Assembly (NCBI RefSeq): GCF_036567765.1
Contig: NZ_DATCTU010000036.1
Location: 1-64,000 of the forward strand
Origin: Pseudobacteroides sp.
GTDB lineage: Bacteria > Bacillota > Clostridia > Acetivibrionales > DSM-2933
DNA length: 64,000 nt
Direction: 5' to 3'
The notes beneath the pieces were generated by a model that made no database searches, was not told the DNA's origin, and worked only from the letters and a program-made list of their open reading frames with translations. The translations under genes were made by a program, and so were the position numbers. The first letter of the stretch is position 1. Every line of letters starts with the position of its first letter. This document shows, in pieces, positions 56,181 to 64,000 of this stretch.

Positions 56181-59100
56181 TTATATCAGCCCTGATGTTT
56201 TCAAAAGCTTTCTTACCATCACTGCTGCCTCTGCCCTGGTCATATTTTCCTTTGAGGCAAGCTTTTTTTCGCTCCTGCCCGCTATAATACCTGCCTTTAT
56301 ACATGCTGCCACACTTTCTTTAGCCCAGTCTGCATTTTTTGCCCAATCTTCAAATTTTTCAAGAATGCTTTCAACCTCACCCAATTTGAATCCTACATTT
56401 ATCTTTGTAAGCTTCATTGCCCTTGCTAGCATTGTAAAAGCCTGCTCGCGTGTAATTATATCCAAAGTCCCGAATTTTCCATTCCCATAGCCTGATACTA
56501 TTCCATATTTATAGGCAATAGATATTGCATCATAATACTTTAACTCCTTTGTCACATCACTAAATACATCCTTACCCGCACCTAGCTTCATAATTCCAAG
56601 TGCCCTTACCACTATTGCTGTAAACTCCGCTCTAGTTGTGTAGCTATCAGGTTCGAAAACCTCTTGTCCAACACCGTCTATAACCAGTCTCGATCCCATG
56701 TCGTTTATAGCAACTTTTGACCAATGGTTCTCTACGTCTCTAAAGGTCTTAGGACTCCATATAATAGAATATACACTGTTTGTAAGACTGTTGATTTTGG
56801 CATAATATTTACTGTCAATCACTGTTATAGTTGTCGGAACGTGGGAAAAGGTTCCATCAGTATTTAGTACAATCCCGGTTGTAATTTTGCTTGGGTCTAC
56901 TCCATCAGGTATTGCCACCATCCTTTCAACGTAAGCATTAAAGCTTGAAACCTCTATCGTTTTATTACCGTTTGTACAGGTAATCTCAAATTCAATGGGC
57001 TTTATTACCATATTATAATTATTTTTATTTGCAGTATCCTCTACTATTTTTTCAATATTATTTAATGATTTTGAAATCGTTACATTAACTTTTATATCCT
57101 TCAACTCAACTTTTTTCCCTAGTTGTAAAGAAACCTCATCTATATTTATTTGCGAGGCAGGCAGCGTATATGTGATATCCGCAGTTTTTACTTCGAGCAC
57201 TGCATGCTTTTGCTCCATGTTTTTTACTGTCTGCCCGTTTAACTCACCTACCACAATGTCAGATGCAATATTCACCGGGATGACCAGTGTAGACCGCTCC
57301 CCTTCCTTCTTCAGTTTCTCCTCGACTTTTTTATCATCTAAAGTAATAGTTGTGAGTGTCTTGCCATTGATATTTTTGATATCTGCTGAAGCTGCTTCCT
57401 GCTGTACTCCGTTAATTATTACTTTTATCGGTTCAGGCATAGCAGTTGATGTAGGTGACGGTGTGGACCTTGGTGATAGCATTAGTGTCGGTGTTTGTGT
57501 TGATGGTGCTGGAGGAATAGGCTTGGAATCCAGACCATTTGCCCCCCTATAAATATCAGCTGTTATTTTTGCTGTTATATTATTAAGAGAGTAGTTTTCT
57601 GCTTTAGGTCCTCTAAGGGAAATATCCTTTACGTTCACCGTCTTTGCTGCTCCTACGTCAGCATCTTCAAATTCAAAAACAGCACTTGCAGTCACATCAT
57701 CACCCCCAACTCTTCCGATCAGGGTTATAGTTCCAGAAGCTGCCTTATTTCCATCATAGGCTTTATTGTTTGCAACTGCAGTTGCCTCCAGAATCTTTTT
57801 GTTTATAGTCAAGGTTGCATTTAGTATCATATCGTTATAATTTGTTCCTCCAGAGACTATAGCGGTCGCATTATATATTCCCGCATTAGTGCCGATGTTG
57901 CCAGTGTAAATTACACTTGCTCCGTCAGGCAGTTCTCCTGCTACAATTATTCTTTTTTCTGTCCCATCGTAAGTCACAGTATAGTGGTCAAAGCTAATTC
58001 CCTCCATGCTAACTTTATTGATGTCGGCTGTTGTTATTGCACTTACATTGACAGTATAATTATCTGCCTTTTCTCCGCTAAGTGTTATACCTGTTACATT
58101 AACTGTTTTACCTTCCCCTGCATAAGCACTTTCAAATGTAAATACACCGCTTGCACTTACATCTTCAACTCCTACCTTACCTGACAAATTTACTGTACCG
58201 GTAGCAGCCGTAGTGCCGTCATAGGACTTGTTATCCGCTATAGCTGTGGCTGTAAGGACTTTTTTCTCAACAGTTAGCACACATGAGCAGCTTATTTGGT
58301 TAAATTCTCCGTCAGCTGCTTTAGTTGCAGTCAATGTCGTAGTTCCAGAATTAAATATTGTTACAGTTCCTGTTGAAGGATCTATCCCTGCAACTGAAGG
58401 ATTACTGGATGTATAGCTAAATACTCCCGTACCGCTTCCTCCTGCCGCTGTATGTTCAAAAGGAGCATCCCCGTATGTTTTTGTAACATCATTGTATATA
58501 ACAACATTCTGTGTTTTCTTAGTAACAGGACCTATCCAAGAACTCACTATCTCAGTGCCCAAAAGTGCACCTGAGGCTGTTTTGGGTGTTACCTCAAAGC
58601 TGATATATTTATCAATATCAGCAGCTTCCAGAGTATATGTAATATCTGTTGCATCTCCAATTAAGGCCTTGTTTAGTCCTTCATTATTGTCGGAACGATA
58701 CCATTTAAGAGCACTTGCATCAGAATCACCTCCAGCATCATAAAAAGTGTAGCTTCCCACAAGCGTCCGACCCACCTGGGTGGTACCTGACACCTGCACA
58801 TTTAATGCCGTTGGCAATGTTTTAACAGTTACCACATATTCCTGATTACTTCCATCTGCAGCTTGTACGTTATACGTAACAGGACTTGTGAAGTTGCGGG
58901 GTTCTCCGGATGCCGGAGACACACTATACCCTGTATGTGCTATAGTCGGAACAAGTGCCGCTACATCACTGCCATAAGGAACTGTCAGACTAATAGTCTT
59001 GGCTGCTTCATTCACAATACCGGTCACAACTGGATTTAACCCTGTGAAACTAAAAGCAGTAATAGATTTAGCATCATTAGGCTCAATACTTATGGATGCA

Positions 59101-60221
59101 TTGCCTGATCCGATAGGGACTCCCGATTGTGCCGACAACGATATGTTGAAAGTCTTTACTTCTGTTATTGCACTATTAATAATTGGAATATCAATTTCTT
59201 TTCTTGTTTCTCCGCTGACAAAAGTAACGCTGCCGTTTGTTGAAGTATAATGCGTGCCTTCCATTGCAGTCCCATTGGATGTACTATAATTTAACGTAAC
59301 AGTTCCTTCACTTCCGCCTGTTCTTGTAACAGCAACCCTTACAGATCCTGCATATTCCCTAACAGAATAAACTGTGTTCTCGAACTGAAACTGTCCTAAT
59401 TGTACACTTTGAATAAAATTAGACGTAGAACCGGTCTTTGCAAATCCGGACATAGTCAGGTTTTGATTCCCCCCAGCTAAATCTGTTACTGTAGTAATTG
59501 CAGAATTGTTACCTCCTGGTATAATATTTTCCTGATCAAAGTTATAATATGCCAAAAGCCCTTCCTCGTCTCCGTGAAGCTTCAAATACATGTTGTCTCT
59601 AATCTGTTGACCTGACCTGGCAACAGTCCAAAACCTAACTTCATCAAAACAACCATTAAAGCTTTCCGGCACTAGATTGTTATTTCCAATTGAAAAGCTA
59701 TCTGTTAATAGAATAGGATTTGGTGCCAGGGTATTAGAGTTTAAAGGCTTTTCCACACCATTTATGTATAATTTCCAAATCCCATTGTCCCTGACAGCCG
59801 CTAGATGGTACCACACTCCAGTGTTGATTGTCTCTGGGGTTACCATACCTATAAATGCTACATTACCCATCAAAATACTGGGATATTTGCTGGCACCTGC
59901 CAAATAGATACCATACCCCCTCGTACTACTATTACCGTTATACATTATTCTAATATTTGTAGCCGCACTAGATATGGTTTCCGCTTTAACCCAGGCCTCC
60001 ATTGTAATATTGTCAGTTTGAGTTGTTAATGGCTCAGATCTATACAACGAATCATTGGTATCTGCATAATGTAATGCATTGCCAATATAAAAAGGCACTG
60101 TGTCACCCCCCGCGTAAACTGTAGCAATTTCTCTTATTGTCAAACCTTGCATTGTACCGAGCAAAATCACAACTGATAAGAATACATGAGAAAATCTCTT
60201 TTTCAATCCCTTATACATCAT
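56181..60221 (-). CDS. Large multidomain surface protein with three SLH repeats
   Basis: A 1346-residue exported protein. Signal peptide about 1-37; a LamG/concanavalin-like domain about 45-235 (MEAWVKAETI, GCFDEVRFWTVAR); a Calx-beta domain about 270-380; a cadherin-like/beta-sandwich segment (ITAFSFTGLNP to QEYVVTVK); an Ig-like segment; two or more YDG/MBG-type repeats with YDGTTAATGTVNLSG and YDGNKAASGTITLIG; a Pro/Thr linker; a region like those before SLH (INGVQQEAASADI); and three SLH repeats at the C-terminus (about 1150-1346, DVENHWSK, VFSDVTKELKYYDAI). SLH binds pyruvylated wall polymer. The function is likely adhesion or carbohydrate binding at the surface. It converges on the cohesin cluster but belongs to a separate transcript. 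Confidence 0.92.
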   Translation of the reverse strand: MMYKGLKKRFSHVFLSVVILLGTMQGLTIREIATVYAGGDTVPFYIGNALHYADTNDSLYRSEPLTTQTDNITMEAWVKAETISSAATNIRIMYNGNSSTRGYGIYLAGASKYPSILMGNVAFIGMVTPETINTGVWYHLAAVRDNGIWKLYINGVEKPLNSNTLAPNPILLTDSFSIGNNNLVPESFNGCFDEVRFWTVARSGQQIRDNMYLKLHGDEEGLLAYYNFDQENIIPGGNNSAITTVTDLAGGNQNLTMSGFAKTGSTSNFIQSVQLGQFQFENTVYSVREYAGSVRVAVTRTGGSEGTVTLNYSTSNGTAMEGTHYTSTNGSVTFVSGETRKEIDIPIINSAITEVKTFNISLSAQSGVPIGSGNASISIEPNDAKSITAFSFTGLNPVVTGIVNEAAKTISLTVPYGSDVAALVPTIAHTGYSVSPASGEPRNFTSPVTYNVQAADGSNQEYVVTVKTLPTALNVQVSGTTQVGRTLVGSYTFYDAGGDSDASALKWYRSDNNEGLNKALIGDATDITYTLEAADIDKYISFEVTPKTASGALLGTEIVSSWIGPVTKKTQNVVIYNDVTKTYGDAPFEHTAAGGSGTGVFSYTSSNPSVAGIDPSTGTVTIFNSGTTTLTATKAADGEFNQISCSCVLTVEKKVLTATAIADNKSYDGTTAATGTVNLSGKVGVEDVSASGVFTFESAYAGEGKTVNVTGITLSGEKADNYTVNVSAITTADINKVSMEGISFDHYTVTYDGTEKRIIVAGELPDGASVIYTGNIGTNAGIYNATAIVSGGTNYNDMILNATLTINKKILEATAVANNKAYDGNKAASGTITLIGRVGGDDVTASAVFEFEDADVGAAKTVNVKDISLRGPKAENYSLNNITAKITADIYRGANGLDSKPIPPAPSTQTPTLMLSPRSTPSPTSTAMPEPIKVIINGVQQEAASADIKNINGKTLTTITLDDKKVEEKLKKEGERSTLVIPVNIASDIVVGELNGQTVKNMEQKHAVLEVKTADITYTLPASQINIDEVSLQLGKKVELKDIKVNVTISKSLNNIEKIVEDTANKNNYNMVIKPIEFEITCTNGNKTIEVSSFNAYVERMVAIPDGVDPSKITTGIVLNTDGTFSHVPTTITVIDSKYYAKINSLTNSVYSIIWSPKTFRDVENHWSKVAINDMGSRLVIDGVGQEVFEPDSYTTRAEFTAIVVRALGIMKLGAGKDVFSDVTKELKYYDAISIAYKYGIVSGYGNGKFGTLDIITREQAFTMLARAMKLTKINVGFKLGEVESILEKFEDWAKNADWAKESVAACIKAGIIAGRSEKKLASKENMTRAEAAVMVRKLLKTSGLI

Positions 60222-60422
60222 ATTACCTCCATGCTTGCAATTTTAGATTAGTCAAACAAATATTTCATACTAAAATGCAAATCTTCATATATATATTTAA
60301 TTTGGATGTTTTCATAAAAATAGTATTTTTTGCTTGTATATTTTGTTTATGTTTTGATATATATATCGGTATACTTACAATTTTTATATATAACTTTTGA
60401 GAACAAAAATTTCCCTGGCATT

Positions 60423-60464
60423 AAAAAAGCAGGTACCGCATTTATTTGCGACACCCGCTTTTTT
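60423..60464 (-). terminator. Terminator downstream of hydA
   Basis: AAAAAAGC...GCA pairs with TGC...GCTTTTTT around a short loop, just after the hydrogenase stop. T-runs suit both strands. Confidence 0.75.
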
Positions 60465-60494
60465 CTTAATTTAGGGTCCTATATTGAAATTAAA

Positions 60495-62240
60495 TTATTC
60501 TTCAGGATAGTTTTCTCTCTTTACATAGTGTGTATGCAAAAGCTCATGTGCCTTGTGGCTTCCAGGCTCCTTGAAGTATTCATCATAGAGCATTTTAATC
60601 CTTGGATTTTCATGGGATTTCCTTATAGGCATTTCTTTATCTTCATCATAGATTGCCTTTGCTCTTTCAGCCCTTAGATCAACCCAGCTTCTTACTTTGG
60701 AAGGTTGAATTGGCTGACCTCCCCCGTTTACACAACCACCTGGACATGCCATTATTTCGATGAAGTGATACTCTTCGCCATTTTTCACTTTTTCCAAGAG
60801 CTTTCTGGCATTTCCAAGACCATGTGCTACAGCAGCTTTTATTTTCATACCGCCTGCCTCAACAACAGCTTCCTTCACACCATCTATACCTCTAACTACA
60901 TTATATTCAATTTCGTCAGATGGTTTTCCGTTTAATATTTCAGTAACTGTTCTTAACGCAGCTTCCATAACTCCGCCAGTAGCTCCGAATATTACAGCAG
61001 CTCCTGATGCTTCACCCATAGGATCGTCAAACTGTCTTTCAGGAAGCTCTTTAAAGTCGATAGCAGCTTCCTTAATCATCTTGGCAAGCTCTCTTGTGGT
61101 AAGAACAACATCTACATCCGGATAGCCGTTTGATGACAATTCAGGCCTCTGTGCTTCGTATTTCTTTGCCGTACAAGGCATTATGGATACTACAAATATT
61201 TTTGATGGGTCTATTCCCATTTTTTCTGCATAATATGATTTTAAAACTGCACCAAACATCTCATGGGGTGATTTACATGATGAGAGATTATCTAAAAACT
61301 CAGGGAAATTGTGCTCACAGAACTTAATCCATCCAGGGCTGCAACTTGTGATTAGCGGTAATTTGCCTCCATTTTTTATCCTGTTAATTAATTCTGTGCC
61401 CTCTTCCATTATTGTAAGGTCCGCAGCAGTATCAGTATCAAATACCTTTGCAAATCCAAGTCTTCTCAAAGCAGCGATCATATTGCTTGTCGCTCTTGAA
61501 CCGATGGGCATACCGAACTCTTCCCCTATTGCAACCCTAACTGCAGGTGCAGTCTGGACGACAACATGGAGATCCTTGTTTGCAAGTGCTTCCCAAACCT
61601 TGTCTGTTGCATCTTTCTCACGAAGTGCACCAACAGGGCATACATTTATACACTGCCCGCACATAGCACACGGAACATCATTTAAGGACTTATTGAACGC
61701 TGAAGACACAATGGTCTTAAAACCTCTTTCATTTGTATCAATAACAGCAACTCCCTGAACATTTTTACACATGCTTACACAACGTCTGCAGAGTACGCAT
61801 TTGTTCGGGTCTCTAACAATTGATGGTGAAAGCTCATCCAAGGGCATTTTAGGCGAATCCCCATCAAATCTTAAATCTCTTATATTCAAATCCTCAGATA
61901 GCTTCTGCAGCTCACAATTGCTGCTTCTTACGCATGTGAGGCACTTTCTGTCATGGTTTGACAGTATAAGCTCTAAAGTTACCTTTCTTGCTTCACGCAC
62001 TGCAGGTGTCTGTGTGCTTATAACAAGCCCTTCAGAAACCGGGTAAACACAAGCTGCCTGCAAGCTTCTTGCACCTTGTACTTCAACAAGACACATTCTG
62101 CACGCACCGATCTCATTTATTTCCTTAAGGAAGCAAAGTGTCGGTATATCAATGTTGGCAGCTCTAGCCGCCTCCAAAACTGTATATTCCTTTGGAACCT
62201 GAATTTTTCTGCTGTCTATCGTAATATTTACTGTTTCCAT
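60495..62240 (-). CDS. hydA: [FeFe] hydrogenase catalytic subunit of an NAD-linked complex
   Basis: Makes or uses H2. The 581-residue protein has an N-terminal [2Fe-2S] domain (CFLKEINEIGACRMCLVEV), a His-Cys3 [4Fe-4S] motif (HDRKCLTCVRSSNC), two [4Fe-4S] clusters (CVLCRRCVSMC and CAMCGQCINVCPVGA), and the H-cluster signatures L1 TSCSPGWIKFCE, L2 MPCTAKKYE and L3 MACPGGCVNGGGQP, followed by a small-subunit-like tail. Size and order match HndD/HydA of trimeric or tetrameric bifurcating hydrogenases that use NADH and ferredoxin. hydB is 18 bp upstream. Confidence 0.95.
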   Translation of the reverse strand: METVNITIDSRKIQVPKEYTVLEAARAANIDIPTLCFLKEINEIGACRMCLVEVQGARSLQAACVYPVSEGLVISTQTPAVREARKVTLELILSNHDRKCLTCVRSSNCELQKLSEDLNIRDLRFDGDSPKMPLDELSPSIVRDPNKCVLCRRCVSMCKNVQGVAVIDTNERGFKTIVSSAFNKSLNDVPCAMCGQCINVCPVGALREKDATDKVWEALANKDLHVVVQTAPAVRVAIGEEFGMPIGSRATSNMIAALRRLGFAKVFDTDTAADLTIMEEGTELINRIKNGGKLPLITSCSPGWIKFCEHNFPEFLDNLSSCKSPHEMFGAVLKSYYAEKMGIDPSKIFVVSIMPCTAKKYEAQRPELSSNGYPDVDVVLTTRELAKMIKEAAIDFKELPERQFDDPMGEASGAAVIFGATGGVMEAALRTVTEILNGKPSDEIEYNVVRGIDGVKEAVVEAGGMKIKAAVAHGLGNARKLLEKVKNGEEYHFIEIMACPGGCVNGGGQPIQPSKVRSWVDLRAERAKAIYDEDKEMPIRKSHENPRIKMLYDEYFKEPGSHKAHELLHTHYVKRENYPEE

Positions 62241-62258
62241 TTTAACACTCCCCTTCCA

Positions 62259-64000
62259 CTAAGCATTCTTGAATATAGCCTTGAATGGGCATTTTTCCAT
62301 ACAAGCACCACATTTAACACATTTATCGTTATCTATAACATAAGGAACCTTCTTTTCTCCGCTTATGCAGCCAACAGGACATGCTTTTACGCAAAGCCCG
62401 CAGCTCTTACACTTCTCTGCACTTATAACATATTGCATCATTGACTTGCATACACCTGCAGGACATTTCCTGTCATTAACATGTGCAAGGTATTCATCTT
62501 TAAAATAATGCAGTGTGCTCAAAATAGGATTTGGAGCTGTCTGACCAAGACCACACAGTGCAGCCGCCTTAATGTTCTTTGCCAGAATTTCCAGCTTAGT
62601 TATGTCGCCTTCAGTACCTTTACCGTCTGTTATTCTTTCAAGTATTTCAAGCATTCTCTTTGTTCCGATTCGGCATGGAGGACATTTACCGCATGACTCA
62701 TCAACGGTAAACTCCAGAAAGAACTTTGCTATGTCAACCATACAGGTGTCCTCATCCATAACTATAAGTCCGCCGGAACCCATCATCGAACCCAACTGAA
62801 TCAATGAATCGTAGTCAATAGGAACATCCAAGTGGCTGGCAGGAATACATCCGCCGGAAGGTCCGCCGGTCTGAGCTGCCTTAAAGGTTTTGCCGTTTGG
62901 TATACCTCCTCCGATTTCATATACAACCTCTCTTAAAGTAGTACCCATCGGTACTTCTACAAGACCTGTGTTGTTTATGTTACCTCCCACTGCAAAAACT
63001 TTTGTTCCCTTGCTCTTTTCTGTACCAATGCTTGCAAACCATTCTGCCCCCTTGTTGATAATGGGAGGAATATTTGCATATGTTTCAACGTTATTTAAAA
63101 GTGTTGGCTTATTCCACAAACCTTTAATTGCAGGGAATGGAGGTCTTGGTCTTGGTTCTCCTCTTTTTCCTTCAATAGAAGTCATGAGTGCTGTTTCTTC
63201 ACCGCACACAAAAGCTCCGGCTCCCAGTCTTATTTCCAAATCAAAGCTGAAATTAGTACCGAAAATATTGTTTCCAAGCAAGCCGTATTGCTTTGCCTGC
63301 TCAATGGCTATGTTAAGACGCTTAACTGCGATGGGATATTCCGCTCTTATATAAATATATCCTTGGTTTGCACCAACTGCATATCCAGCTATTGCCATTG
63401 CCTCGATAACTGAGTGGGGATCACCTTCAAGTACACTTCTGTCCATGAATGCTCCCGGGTCTCCTTCGTCAGCATTACAGCAAACATACTTCTGATCGTC
63501 CTGAGCCTTGGCAGTAAATTCCCACTTAAGACCGCTTGGAAAGCCTCCGCCCCCTCTTCCTCTAAGTCCGGACTTTTTGATTGTATCTACAACCTCTCCC
63601 GGAGTCATTTCAGTTAAAACCTTAGCTAAAGCTTTGTAACCGTCAAAAGCAATGTATTCTTCAATAAGCTCAGGATTTATAACACCACAGTTTCTTAATG
63701 CTATTCTTAATTGCTTTTTAAAGAATTCAACACCATCTAGTGAAGTCTCTATTCCTTCACTGTTTTGTCCAGTTTCCAACAGCCTTGTAACTATTCTGCC
63801 TTTAAGAAGATGTTCTTCAACAATTTCCTTAACATCCTCAACATTAACCATAGTGTACATGCAGCCTTCAGGATATACAACCACAACAGGTCCGCGTGCA
63901 CATAATCCGAAACAACCTGTCTTTACTATTTTGACCTCACTTGCCAGGTTATTATTATTTAAGTGCGTATCAAACTCGCTCATTAACTTTTCCGAACTTG
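62259..64000 (-). CDS. hydB: NuoF-like subunit of the NAD-linked hydrogenase, 5' end cut by the window
   Basis: The flavin subunit that oxidises or reduces NAD(H) for the hydrogenase. Seen: the end of an N-terminal thioredoxin-like [2Fe-2S] domain ([13 protein letters not shown]), the FMN/NADH site [18 protein letters not shown], the [4Fe-4S] motif [14 protein letters not shown], and two C-terminal ferredoxin clusters ([12 protein letters not shown] and [12 protein letters not shown]). An ATG at 63981-63983 is not the true start: the frame continues upstream as SSEKL, which fits the CTSSGSEKL-like first cysteine region of HydB. So the gene starts beyond 64000. It precedes hydA in one operon. 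Confidence 0.95.
   Translation of the reverse strand, partial: SSEKLMSEFDTHLNNNNLASEVKIVKTGCFGLCARGPVVVVYPEGCMYTMVNVEDVKEIVEEHLLKGRIVTRLLETGQNSEGIETSLDGVEFFKKQLRIALRNCGVINPELIEEYIAFDGYKALAKVLTEMTPGEVVDTIKKSGLRGRGGGGFPSGLKWEFTAKAQDDQKYVCCNADEGDPGAFMDRSVLEGDPHSVIEAMAIAGYAVGANQGYIYIRAEYPIAVKRLNIAIEQAKQYGLLGNNIFGTNFSFDLEIRLGAGAFVCGEETALMTSIEGKRGEPRPRPPFPAIKGLWNKPTLLNNVETYANIPPIINKGAEWFASIGTEKSKGTKVFAVGGNINNTGLVEVPMGTTLREVVYEIGGGIPNGKTFKAAQTGGPSGGCIPASHLDVPIDYDSLIQLGSMMGSGGLIVMDEDTCMVDIAKFFLEFTVDESCGKCPPCRIGTKRMLEILERITDGKGTEGDITKLEILAKNIKAAALCGLGQTAPNPILSTLHYFKDEYLAHVNDRKCPAGVCKSMMQYVISAEKCKSCGLCVKACPVGCISGEKKVPYVIDNDKCVKCGACMEKCPFKAIFKNA

Overview
The window reads as chromosome of an anaerobic, spore-forming, cellulosome-producing clostridium, most like the Acetivibrio/Hungateiclostridium (Clostridium thermocellum) lineage. 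The grounds are low-GC DNA with AGGAGG ribosome sites, T-box leaders, GerM, Spo0E-like and DivIVA-like proteins, a SigI/RsgI pair, dockerin and cohesin modules, an SLH surface protein and a multi-subunit [FeFe] hydrogenase. I saw no tRNA, rRNA, CRISPR array, prophage or complete insertion sequence. Species is not assignable by eye.

Layout. 1-2660: thrS (minus) under a Thr T-box. 2823-5798: a 100-bp palindromic repeat, then sigI-rsgI, a membrane signalling pair with an extracellular Fn3-like module. 5824-9973: an H-NOX chemoreceptor, a GerM-like lipoprotein and a ComEA-like protein. 10160-16039: leuS, rsfS, a LytR_C protein, yqeK, nadD and a ROK sugar kinase. 16204-22793: a purine operon purE-F-M-N-H-D (transcribed leftward) behind a sigma-A promoter and a PurBox-like inverted pair. 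23099-31742: a second palindromic repeat, an AEC carrier, guaA, a radical SAM protein, larC-larB, a DUF2520 protein, prfB with its programmed frameshift, and an ANTAR response regulator. 32045-34046: amt-glnK, divergent from the ANTAR gene and preceded by a leader that looks like an ANTAR antiterminator overlapping an intrinsic terminator. 34149-43112: a secreted unknown, an XRE regulator divergent from a 45-codon Spo0E-like gene, a HAD phosphatase, a T-box-controlled Lrp/aminotransferase pair, a DivIVA-like protein, thioredoxin and membrane or secreted proteins. 43717-51038: alpha-glucan phosphorylase, an HD protein, an acidic unknown, an LCP protein, a zinc-ribbon protein and an Fe-S aldo-keto reductase with a structured leader.

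51038-60221 is a cell-surface/cellulosome island. It holds a third palindromic repeat, a frameshifted scaffoldin (dockerin-cohesin-cohesin), an intact scaffoldin with an N-terminal dockerin and three cohesins, a membrane-anchored single cohesin, and a convergent 1346-residue SLH protein. The window ends in hydA and a truncated hydB of an NAD-linked [FeFe] hydrogenase.

How the parts may work together (inference): the anchored cohesin could hold the dockerin-bearing scaffoldins at the cell surface, and these could present further dockerin proteins. sigI-rsgI is the type of pair that tunes such genes to extracellular polysaccharide. Glycogen phosphorylase and the ROK kinase serve sugar use, and the hydrogenase disposes of fermentation electrons. 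The points most worth a second look are the 100-bp palindrome family, the ANTAR leader of amt, the O2-type pocket of the H-NOX receptor and the scaffoldin cluster with its broken member.
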